25,575 bases of DNA from an uncultured Collinsella sp. (GTDB lineage Bacteria; Actinomycetota; Coriobacteriia; Coriobacteriales; Coriobacteriaceae). A program made the translations under genes and the position numbers. How positions within the stretch are numbered: position 1 is the first letter of the stretch; each line of letters starts with the position of its first letter. Below the pieces are notes generated by a model that saw nothing but the letters and a program-made list of their open reading frames with translations, made no database searches and was not told the DNA's origin. The stretch is from the NCBI GenBank assembly GCA_937923795.1, contig CALDWI010000062.1, positions 1 through 25,575 on the forward strand, given 5' to 3'. This document shows, piece after piece, positions 7,625-14,381 of this stretch.

Positions 7625-8203
7625 ATGCAGGAGCTTGAGGATCGTATTCGCCATGACGGCATCGTAAAGGCCGGTAACGTCCTTAAGGTTGATGCCTTCC
7701 TCAACCACCAATGCGACGTTGAGCTGTTCGACCACATGGGCGCCGAGTGGGCCCGACTGTTCGAGGGTGTCGAGATCAACAAGATCCTGACGATTGAGGC
7801 TTCGGGCATTGGCATGGCTTGCATCGCGGCTCAGCATTTTGGCGGCGTGCCGGTGGTCTTTGCCAAGAAGGCGCAGTCCATCAACCTCGACGGCGAGCAG
7901 TATGCCACGACCATCTACTCCTTTACCAAGCAGAAGGAGTACCCGGTCATTGTGGGTAAGCGCTTCCTGTCCGAGGGCGACAAGGTCCTGATTATCGACG
8001 ACTTCCTGGCCAACGGCTGCGCGCTTGAGGGCCTTATTAAGATCTGCGAGGCTGCGGGCGCCGAAGTTGCCGGCATTGGCATCGCCGTTGAGAAGGGCTT
8101 CCAGGGCGGCGGCGATAAGTTCCGTAAGCGCGGCTTCCGCGTTGAGAGCCTGGCACGTATCGCCGATATGGACTGCGAGAACGGCGAGATTACGTTCGCC
8201 TAG
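7625..8203 (+). CDS. xpt: Xanthine phosphoribosyltransferase
   Basis: A type I phosphoribosyltransferase of 192 aa that salvages xanthine with PRPP to XMP in the cytoplasm. The PRPP-binding motif is VLIIDDFLANGCA near residues 120-132. The N-terminus (HDGIVKAGNVLKVDAFLNHQ), TIEASGIG and the VVFAKKAQSINL segment match Gram-positive Xpt closely, and the length is standard. AGAAGGGG precedes the ATG. A perfect terminator follows. Confidence 0.94.
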   Translation: MQELEDRIRHDGIVKAGNVLKVDAFLNHQCDVELFDHMGAEWARLFEGVEINKILTIEASGIGMACIAAQHFGGVPVVFAKKAQSINLDGEQYATTIYSFTKQKEYPVIVGKRFLSEGDKVLIIDDFLANGCALEGLIKICEAAGAEVAGIGIAVEKGFQGGGDKFRKRGFRVESLARIADMDCENGEITFA

Positions 8204-8230
8204 GCGCGTAGCACAAGCGATTGGTGTGCG

Positions 8231-8267
8231 ATGTGACAAAGGGACTGTCCCTTTGTCACATTTTTTT
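8231..8267 (+). terminator. Perfect-hairpin terminator after xpt
   Basis: ATGTGACAAAGGGA (8231-8244) pairs perfectly with TCCCTTTGTCACAT (8248-8261), with loop CTG, followed by six T. The GGGACTGTCCC core resembles the palindrome at 8677-8747. Confidence 0.92.
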
Positions 8268-8287
8268 GTATGAGGGGAGGTGTTGAT

Positions 8288-8668
8288 ATGGATGAGAACA
8301 AGATGGGATGGCGCGAGTATGCGCGCTATGCCGAGATGTCGGTCGAGGAGTTGGCGCGCGATTGCGAGGTGCAGGTGTTTCGCGCGACGGGTCCGGGCGG
8401 ACAGGGCGTGAACACGACGGACTCGGCGGTACGCATGAAACATACCCCTTCGGGGATTACCGTGACGGCGCGTGAGAGCCGCAGCCAGTTTCAGAATCGC
8501 GCGAGCTGCCTGCGCAAGCTGCGCGCTGAGCTTGAGCGTCGCGGGCGTCCACCGCGCCGACGCGTAAAGACCAAGGTGCCTCAGCGCTCTCGCCAGCGCA
8601 GGCTCAACGACAAACACTTCAACGCCATTAAAAAGGCCAACCGTCGCAAACCGGGCAGCGACGAATAG
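8288..8668 (+). CDS. GGQ-motif peptide-release-factor-like rescue protein
   Basis: A 126-aa protein with only the catalytic RF-1-like domain of class I release factors. ATGPGGQGVNTTDSAV (GGQ at residues 37-39) is the peptidyl-tRNA hydrolysis motif. A basic tail rich in Arg and Lys (about 85-126) resembles the ArfB/YaeJ tail that enters the mRNA channel of stalled ribosomes. Stop-codon-recognition domains are absent. The sequence reads GGQGVN where most relatives have GGQHVN. The likely role is release of stalled ribosomes. The start is ATG 8288, with GGGGAGG about 9 bases before it; the in-frame ATG at 8270 lies ahead of that site. It is separated from xpt by a terminator. Confidence 0.83.
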   Translation: MDENKMGWREYARYAEMSVEELARDCEVQVFRATGPGGQGVNTTDSAVRMKHTPSGITVTARESRSQFQNRASCLRKLRAELERRGRPPRRRVKTKVPQRSRQRRLNDKHFNAIKKANRRKPGSDE

Positions 8669-8676
8669 CCTCCTCA

Positions 8677-8747
8677 TAAGTTGCGGTGAAATAGGGACTG
8701 TTTTGCGGCTTTAGATGCATAAACAGTCCCTATTTCACCGCAACTTA
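8677..8747. repeat. 27-bp perfect palindrome between convergent genes
   Basis: The left arm at 8677-8703 and right arm at 8721-8747 are perfect 27-base inverted copies around a 17-base loop. Each arm carries the GGGACTGT/ACAGTCCC core. It fills nearly all of the space between the rescue-factor stop (8668) and the stop of the minus-strand kinase gene (8755). No T run follows on either strand. It may act in bidirectional termination or mRNA stability, or be a mobile palindrome. Confidence 0.85.
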
Positions 8748-8754
8748 GGTGGGG

Positions 8755-9717
8755 TTAGCGGGTGGGGTGCCAGACGTGGAGGGCGCCGGCAAGGATGTCG
8801 ACCTCGATGCGCGAGGCGACAACGGGCTCGCCGTCGGCCTGGATGGGGTAGTTGGGCTCCTCGAACGTGAGCTCGGCATGACAGCAGCGACGCATGCGTA
8901 CCGGCGGAAGCTTGGTGTGGTGGCCGTCCTTGGCCGAAAGAAACATAGGCAGGGCAACCGCGCGAGGGACGGGGCCGCAGGCGTAGCAGACGTCGAGTAC
9001 GCCGTCGCAGGGGTCGGCATCGGGGCAGATGCGATAGCCCGAGCCATAGGTAGGACCCAGCTGAATCGCCATGATGATCGCCCTCACGCACTCGGTGGGC
9101 GCCCCGTCAAAGCTGACCGTCATGGGGTAGTTGCGATAGCGCAGACCAAACTGCTCAAGTCCCGAGAGGGTATAGAGCGGCGCGCCCGTCAAGCCGGTCT
9201 TTTTGCGCAGCTCGGTGGTGCCAAGGCCGATGGCGGCATCGATGCCGACCGAAAGCGTTTGGTCGTAGTACTCAACGGAAGCCTCGCCGCTACCGCTTGC
9301 GGGGTTCCATGAGCGAATGCGTCCGATGTCCTGACGCTGCAGCTCGCAGGTGAGCAGCGCGCCAAAATCCTTACCGGAGAAATCGTCGATGCCGAGTGTT
9401 TGGGCAAAATCGTTGCCGGAGCCCACGGGTAGGATGGCGAGAGCGGGGCGGGCGTCCTCCTTTTGCGTCATAAGCCCGTTGACGACCTCGTGGATCACGC
9501 CGTCGCCGCCAAGGGCGATGACGGTGCGATAGCCCGTTGCCTGGGCGGCTAGCTCCTTGGCGTGCCCCATGCGCTCGGTCAGCACTAGGTCAAACTGGGA
9601 TGCGCGTGCAGTCATGTCCAAAAAGCGCTGCAGGCGCTCGGCAACTTCGTGCGCCGCACCCGACTGGGCGGCTGGGTTGGCGATGATGAGCGTGCGACCA
9701 AAATCAGTTGCGTGCAT
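8755..9717 (-). CDS. Diacylglycerol/lipid kinase family protein
   Basis: A 320-aa kinase of the DagK/YegS/BmrU family. The N-terminal catalytic domain shows IIANPAAQSG, the nucleotide loop GGDGVIHEVVNGL and PVGSGNDFAQTLG. The C-terminal beta-rich domain has the family pattern AIQLGPTYGSGYRICPDADPCDG. It probably phosphorylates diacylglycerol or another lipid at the membrane face; the substrate is not certain. The start is ATG 9715-9717, with GGGAG 7 bases upstream; the open frame to 9789 is an extension. It is 87 bases downstream of the CLC gene on the same strand, so co-transcription is possible. Confidence 0.86.
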   Translation of the reverse strand: MHATDFGRTLIIANPAAQSGAAHEVAERLQRFLDMTARASQFDLVLTERMGHAKELAAQATGYRTVIALGGDGVIHEVVNGLMTQKEDARPALAILPVGSGNDFAQTLGIDDFSGKDFGALLTCELQRQDIGRIRSWNPASGSGEASVEYYDQTLSVGIDAAIGLGTTELRKKTGLTGAPLYTLSGLEQFGLRYRNYPMTVSFDGAPTECVRAIIMAIQLGPTYGSGYRICPDADPCDGVLDVCYACGPVPRAVALPMFLSAKDGHHTKLPPVRMRRCCHAELTFEEPNYPIQADGEPVVASRIEVDILAGALHVWHPTR

Positions 9718-9804
9718 GGGGCGACTCCCGGCGTATGACGTGACGGTGCGGTCGCGCTCAGGTCGAATTGCCCCCGATTGTGGCTGCACGGCGAATACTT
9801 ACGT

Positions 9805-11226
9805 CTACTCTATCAGGTCGTTGTGGCGCTCGATAGCATCCGCTACTGTACCGCCCTCATCCACAATAAGCGAACGGCGCTTGGGCGAGATAATGCGCTG
9901 GGCGGGGTACACGCCGCGGTGTCCGGCGGTTAGGTAGCTAATAAAGGCCACGATGACAAAGAACCCAGCAGCCGTGCCGTGGAACAGGTCGATGGCCATC
10001 ATACAGGTGGTGATAGGCACGTTAAGGCCGGCGCAGAACACGCCGAGCATGCCGAGAGCCGCCAGAAAGCTGGGGTCGATTCCGACGAGGCAACCGATCC
10101 AGCCGCCGAGCGCCGCACCGATACCAAACAGGGGCGTGACCTCGCCGCCTTGGAAGCCGGCGCCCAGGGTGAGCGCTGTGACGACCAACTTGATGGCTGC
10201 GTCCGCCAGGGTGGTGTTGCCGGCAAATCCGGCGCCGGAAAGCCACGTGGAAAGGCCGGCGTAGTTCCAGGCGTCGAGGAGGGCATAGGCGGCCAAAACC
10301 ACGAGTGCGCCCATGAGTGCGCGAACGAGGTAATTGGTGATAAAGCGACCGTACAGGCTCTTGACGGTTCGAACCGACCAGGCAAAGAGGCGTGCCGTCA
10401 GACCGAAGATAATGGCGCTGATAACAACGATGACGACCGTTTTGGGCGTCATAGCGGGAACGCTGGCGATAACATTCGCCTCGTACTCGGTTCCCAAGGC
10501 AAGCGATGTAAAGTAGCCGGTAAACGAGGCGAACAGGCAGTAGATGCCCGCGGTGTAGTCGATTTTGCCGATAAAGCACATCTCCATGCCAAAGAACGCG
10601 CCGGCAAGGGGCGAACCGAATACGGCGCCAAAGGCCGACGAGATGCCGGCGAGCATGAGGTCGTGGTGGTCATGCTTTTTGAGGTGGGCGAGGCTCGAGA
10701 TGTTGCTGGCGATGGTGCCGCCAATCTGCACCGCAGCTCCCTCGCGACCGGCCGATCCGCCCGTTAGGTGCGTGAGCGTGGAGCAGACGAAGGTGAGGAC
10801 GGCCATGCGCATATGGATGAGGCGTGTGCCCAGAGCGGAGTCGATGACCAGGTTGTTACCGCGTTTGGCGGCAAGACCGTGGTTTTTGTACACCCATGCG
10901 GTGGCAACGCCCACAACGGGAAGCAGTGCGTAAATCCACGCATGGTGCTCGCGATAGTCGGTGGCGATATTCAGCGAGGCCAAAAACGCCCAAGCGGCAA
11001 CGCCCATGGCGAGCGAGACGATGACGACGAGTGCGAGCAACTTGGCGCTCGCGAGTAGGTTGCGAGCGTTGCGGCGCGTGTCGGCAGCCAAGAGATGCTC
11101 AGAGCGGGTGAGCTGATGCCTGCCTGCCGTGATGACGTCGTTCAGGGAGAAAAAACCGCCTTCGTCGAGCGGCTGGGAATGATCCTGCGCTTCGTTTGCG
11201 CTTTCGGGTTTGTCGTTATGAGCCAT
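9805..11226 (-). CDS. CLC family channel/antiporter, fluoride (CLC-F) subtype
   Basis: A 473-aa polytopic CLC protein. The anion-pathway motif that is GSGIP in chloride CLCs reads GNNLV here (residues 123-127), as in the CLC-F fluoride/proton antiporters. GREGA (160-164) supplies the gating glutamate E162. GFQGGEVTPLFGIGA is also typical of the CLC-F group. The predicted role is fluoride export coupled to protons; this subtype call rests on motifs I recall. The start is the ATG at 11224-11226, with AGAGGAA 5 bases before it. A promoter lies at 11256-11261. No fluoride riboswitch was seen upstream. It is divergent from moeA. Confidence 0.85.
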   Translation of the reverse strand: MAHNDKPESANEAQDHSQPLDEGGFFSLNDVITAGRHQLTRSEHLLAADTRRNARNLLASAKLLALVVIVSLAMGVAAWAFLASLNIATDYREHHAWIYALLPVVGVATAWVYKNHGLAAKRGNNLVIDSALGTRLIHMRMAVLTFVCSTLTHLTGGSAGREGAAVQIGGTIASNISSLAHLKKHDHHDLMLAGISSAFGAVFGSPLAGAFFGMEMCFIGKIDYTAGIYCLFASFTGYFTSLALGTEYEANVIASVPAMTPKTVVIVVISAIIFGLTARLFAWSVRTVKSLYGRFITNYLVRALMGALVVLAAYALLDAWNYAGLSTWLSGAGFAGNTTLADAAIKLVVTALTLGAGFQGGEVTPLFGIGAALGGWIGCLVGIDPSFLAALGMLGVFCAGLNVPITTCMMAIDLFHGTAAGFFVIVAFISYLTAGHRGVYPAQRIISPKRRSLIVDEGGTVADAIERHNDLIE

Positions 11227-11255
11227 ACGTTCCTCTTTTAGGTTGCAACGCAAGC

Positions 11256-11261
11256 ATTATA
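11256..11261 (-). promoter_or_regulatory. -10 element of the CLC gene
   Basis: On the minus strand the sequence is a perfect TATAAT, giving a start near 11249 and a leader of about 22 bases. The -35 region is weak. Confidence 0.55.
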
Positions 11262-11371
11262 AAACGCGGTAAACGCGACGAGCCGGTGGGTTGGTTTCCA
11301 TTCTGTTTCGCGGCCTGCAACCGACAGGTGTATTTGCGGGTGCAGGCCGAGTCGCGGTCGTGCGTCGGGGG

Positions 11372-11379
11372 ATTATACT
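11372..11379 (+). promoter_or_regulatory. -10 element of moeA
   Basis: TATACT at 11374-11379 is a good plus-strand -10 about 58 bases before the moeA ATG. The overlapping ATTATA (11372-11377) reads TATAAT on the minus strand, so the site could fire both ways. No strong -35 is seen. Confidence 0.45.
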
Positions 11380-11436
11380 GAGACAAGCATAAAGAATCGG
11401 CGCCCCTGTTGTGCGCCATGGCATTAAGAGGTGCAT

Positions 11437-12699
11437 ATGGCAGAGAAACTCATTCCGCTGGAGGACGCGCAGTCGATTGTTCTGTCGCACGTTGCTCCGA
11501 CCGATCTCGTCGAGATTCCCGTGTGGCAGGCCGCCGGTCTTCCCTTGGCCGAGGACGCGGTGGCCGATATCGACATCTCGCCGTTTGCCAACAGCGCCAT
11601 GGACGGGTATGCCGTGCGCGCAGCCGATCTTGCTGCGGCCGCCGGTGACACTCCGGTGACGCTCTCCGTCGTAGGACACGAGGCCGCGGGCCATGTCTTT
11701 GAGGGCACAATCGGCGCGGGCGAGACCGTCCGCATCATGACGGGCGCGCCGGTGCCCGAAGGTGCCGATGCCGTGGTGAAGTACGAGATCGTCGACGTAC
11801 TCGATGGCGATGGCAACGAGGGCTCGCGTGTGAGGTTCTCGGCGCCGGCCAAGGTGGGGGAGAACGTTCGCTCTGCCGCCGAGGAGGCCCATGCCGGCGA
11901 TGCTGTGATGCACGCCGGCGAGGTCGTGGCTCCGGCGGGCGCGGGTCTGCTGGCAAGCGCCGGATACGCGAGCGTGAAGGTGCACGCCGCCCCACGTGTG
12001 GGCATTATCTCGCTGGGCACGGAACTGGTCGCACCGAGTAAGGTACCGGCGCGCGGTCAGATTCGTGATTCCAACTCGTCGGCGTTGATGGCCGAAGCAC
12101 TTGATGCCGGCGCCGAGCCCGTGTTCTACGGCATTGCGCCCGATGATGAGCAGGCGATTGCCGAGCTGGTTCATCGTGCCGTGCAGGAGTGCGACTTTGT
12201 CATTACGAGCGGCGGTGCCTCGGCGGGCGACTACGACTATGTGACGGCGCTGGTCCAGCGCGAGGGCGAGGTGCTCTTCGATCGCATCTCGATGCGCCCC
12301 GGCAAGGCCATCACGTTTGGCTTGCTCGGAGGTAAGCCCTACCTGGGGCTTTCAGGCAATCCCGCGGCGGCGTATGTGGGCTTTGAGATGCTTGCCCGCC
12401 CGGCGATCCGCAAGATGCGCGGTTTTGCTGAGGGCGTGCGTCCCGTGCAGCAGGCGACGCTCACGCACGGCGTGAAAAAGCGACAGCATCGCCGCTTCTT
12501 CGATCGCGCCACGGTTTTGCGCGACCCCGAGACCGGTGAGCTGTTGGTGACCGAGGCCAAGACGCAGAATTCGGCGCTGCTCGGCACGATGCAGCGGGCC
12601 AACTGCCTGCTGCGTATTGACGAAGGACCGTGCGAGCTCAAGGCGGGCGACGTCGTGGATGTCGTGCGTGTCGACCTGCCCGAGGGAACGGTGTTGTAG
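11437..12699 (+). CDS. moeA: Molybdopterin molybdenumtransferase MoeA
   Basis: A 420-aa MoeA that inserts molybdate into adenylylated molybdopterin in the last step of molybdenum cofactor synthesis. The N-terminal region has PLAEDAVADIDISPFANSAMDGYAV. The MoCF-binding domain shows TSGGASAGDYDYV, and GLSGNPAAAYVGFE plus the C-terminal beta-barrel follow; length is standard. ATG 11437 is chosen because AAGAGG at 11426-11431 then lies 5 bases upstream; the GTG at 11431 overlaps that site. The mog-type gene begins 10 bases after the stop, with its ribosome binding site overlapping the moeA stop, indicating an operon. Confidence 0.94.
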   Translation: MAEKLIPLEDAQSIVLSHVAPTDLVEIPVWQAAGLPLAEDAVADIDISPFANSAMDGYAVRAADLAAAAGDTPVTLSVVGHEAAGHVFEGTIGAGETVRIMTGAPVPEGADAVVKYEIVDVLDGDGNEGSRVRFSAPAKVGENVRSAAEEAHAGDAVMHAGEVVAPAGAGLLASAGYASVKVHAAPRVGIISLGTELVAPSKVPARGQIRDSNSSALMAEALDAGAEPVFYGIAPDDEQAIAELVHRAVQECDFVITSGGASAGDYDYVTALVQREGEVLFDRISMRPGKAITFGLLGGKPYLGLSGNPAAAYVGFEMLARPAIRKMRGFAEGVRPVQQATLTHGVKKRQHRRFFDRATVLRDPETGELLVTEAKTQNSALLGTMQRANCLLRIDEGPCELKAGDVVDVVRVDLPEGTVL

Positions 12700-12709
12700 G
12701 AGGAATGCT

Positions 12710-13189
12710 ATGGAGTTGAAGATATCGATCGTGACGTGTTCGGACACGCGCGATCTTGCCCAGGACGAGGCTGGAGCCGCATTCGAGGAACTTATCGAGG
12801 CGCAGGGCTGGACGGTCGCCTCACATGTGGTCGTGCGCGACGACGTCAGCGAGATTGGTGATGCCATTGTGGAAGCCGCCGATGAGTGCCACGCCAATGT
12901 CGTGCTCACCTGCGGCGGCACGGGGCTTTCGATGCGCGATGTGACGCCCGAGGCGACGCGTGCCGTCTGCGACCGCGATGTGCCGGGTATTGCAGAGGCA
13001 ATTCGTGCGTTCTCGATGACCAAGACACGCCGCGCCATGCTCTCGCGCGCTATTTGCATGCAACGAGGTCATACGCTTGTCGTAAACTTTCCCGGTTCCA
13101 CGAAGGCCGCCCGCGAAAGCTGGGAGGCCATAGCGGACCAGCTGGAGCATGCGGCTCAGATGACAGCGGGCGGCGGACATACCAACTAA
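12710..13189 (+). CDS. mog: Molybdopterin adenylyltransferase-type protein (Mog/MoaB)
   Basis: A 159-aa single-domain MoCF-biosynthesis protein that adenylylates molybdopterin, making the substrate of MoeA. Motifs are IVTCSDTRDLAQDEAG, VVLTCGGTGLSMRDVTPEATRAV and LVVNFPGSTKA. Mog and MoaB cannot be separated by eye; MoaB-type is equally possible. The ATG at 12710 has AGGAGGA upstream; the longer open frame to 12617 overlaps moeA out of frame and is rejected. It is translationally close to moeA, and a terminator follows. Confidence 0.9.
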   Translation: MELKISIVTCSDTRDLAQDEAGAAFEELIEAQGWTVASHVVVRDDVSEIGDAIVEAADECHANVVLTCGGTGLSMRDVTPEATRAVCDRDVPGIAEAIRAFSMTKTRRAMLSRAICMQRGHTLVVNFPGSTKAARESWEAIADQLEHAAQMTAGGGHTN

Positions 13190-13202
13190 GCGGTTTACCT
13201 GC

Positions 13203-13239
13203 GGCGGGGCGACCTGAACGGCTGCTCCGCCTTTGTTTT
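13203..13239 (+). terminator. Terminator after moeA-mog
   Basis: GGCGGGGC (13203-13210) pairs with GCTCCGCC (13224-13231) with one G-U pair. The T-rich run TTTGTTTT follows at 13232-13239. Confidence 0.7.
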
Positions 13240-13280
13240 CCGCCGAAGCGACGCCGAGGTGCACGGTAATTCGAAACTAT

Positions 13281-13332
13281 ATTCTCTGACGAGAATAATT
13301 TCTCACTATCATTATTCGCGCAGAAGTATAAT
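13281..13332 (+). promoter_or_regulatory. modABC promoter with palindromic operator-like site
   Basis: TATAAT at 13327-13332 is a consensus -10, with no good -35. Upstream is the perfect palindrome ATTCTC-TGAC-GAGAAT (13281-13296), then AATAAT (13294-13299) and its inverse ATTATT (13311-13316). An AT-rich dyad ahead of modA suggests control by a molybdate-responsive regulator. It is not the E. coli ModE box, and the regulator is unknown. Confidence 0.6.
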
Positions 13333-13392
13333 CTGGTTGCATATTAAAGCCCGCGGTGGGGTACCCGGGCACAAGGTCCGAAAGGGTTGAAT

Positions 13393-14265
13393 ATGTTCGA
13401 TTTGGTTTCTCGCCGCGGATTCGTCTCGCTTTCTGCTGTCGCCGCTGCCGGCCTTGGTCTTGCCGGCTGCTCGGGCAGCAAGACGTCCGAGCCGGCCGGA
13501 TCCGATGCCGGTTCTGCTAAGGCATCTTCCAAGAAAGCTGTCGAGCTGCAGGTCTTTGCCGCCAACTCGCTCGAGAAGGCTCTGCCCGAGGTTCAGGAGC
13601 TTTACACCGAGCAGACCGGCACCACGTTTGCCGACACGCAGTTTAAGGCGTCTGGCGACCTTGTCGAGCAAATGCGCGCCGGTGCCGCCGTCGACGTGCT
13701 TATCACGGCCTCCAAGGGCACCATGGATGACGCCGAGGCCGCCGAGCTCGTCGACGCCGACACCCGTGAGGATATGTTCGTCAACGACCTCGTGATCATC
13801 CGCGCCGAGGGCTCTGACACCAAGGTCGAGGCCATCGCCGACGTCGCGAACCTGGACGGCAAGATTGCCATCGGCAATGCCAAGACCGTCCCCGCCGGTA
13901 AGTACGCCAATCAGGCGCTGGCTTCCGTGAGCCTCTACACCGGCACCGAGGGCGATGACGGCGAGTACGCGCCCGAGATCGCCGATAAGGTCGCGCTGGC
14001 CGACAAGGTCGGTACCGCTGCCGCCTACGTGTCCACGGGCGACTGTGTGGCCGGTTTTGTCTACAGCTCCGACATCTTCCGCTACGACGGCATCGAGGAG
14101 GCCTTCGTGTGTCCTGAGGATTCGCACAAGCCCATCGTGTACCCGGGTGCTGTCGCCGATGGCTCCGAGCACGCCGACGAGGCCAAGGCGTTTATCGACT
14201 TTTGCCTGTCCAACAAGAAGGCTCAGAAGATTTGGGCTAAGTGCGGCTTTGAGCTTTCCGAGTAG
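13393..14265 (+). CDS. modA: Molybdate ABC transporter substrate-binding lipoprotein
   Basis: A 290-aa extracytoplasmic binding protein for molybdate (possibly also tungstate). The N-terminus has a twin-arginine motif SRRGF (residues 6-10), a hydrophobic stretch and the lipobox LAGC with C26, so it looks like a Tat-exported lipoprotein. A Ser/Ala/Lys linker follows, then the ModA fold: FAANSLEKALPEVQELYTEQTG, ASGDLVEQMRAGAAVDVLITAS and a C-terminal GAVADGSEHADEAKAFIDF. The start is ATG 13393, with GAAAGGG 6 bases upstream. It is first gene of modABC, and a leaky terminator follows it. Confidence 0.93.
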   Translation: MFDLVSRRGFVSLSAVAAAGLGLAGCSGSKTSEPAGSDAGSAKASSKKAVELQVFAANSLEKALPEVQELYTEQTGTTFADTQFKASGDLVEQMRAGAAVDVLITASKGTMDDAEAAELVDADTREDMFVNDLVIIRAEGSDTKVEAIADVANLDGKIAIGNAKTVPAGKYANQALASVSLYTGTEGDDGEYAPEIADKVALADKVGTAAAYVSTGDCVAGFVYSSDIFRYDGIEEAFVCPEDSHKPIVYPGAVADGSEHADEAKAFIDFCLSNKKAQKIWAKCGFELSE

Positions 14266-14297
14266 TGCGAAAGGGCACTGTATAACGATATTCTTGA

Positions 14298-14330
14298 GGG
14301 CGGGCGTTCTTGCGATCGCCTGTCCTTTTT
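14298..14330 (+). terminator. Intercistronic terminator/attenuator modA-modB
   Basis: GGGCGGGCG (14298-14306) pairs with CGCCTGTCC (14317-14325), 9 bp with two G-U pairs, followed by five T. Its position inside the operon suggests partial termination, so that modA exceeds modBC. Confidence 0.65.
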
Positions 14331-14381
14331 GATTGAACCGGCGTGCCTGCGCGCCGTTGCCCTGTGTTTGAGGAGTCGCCC

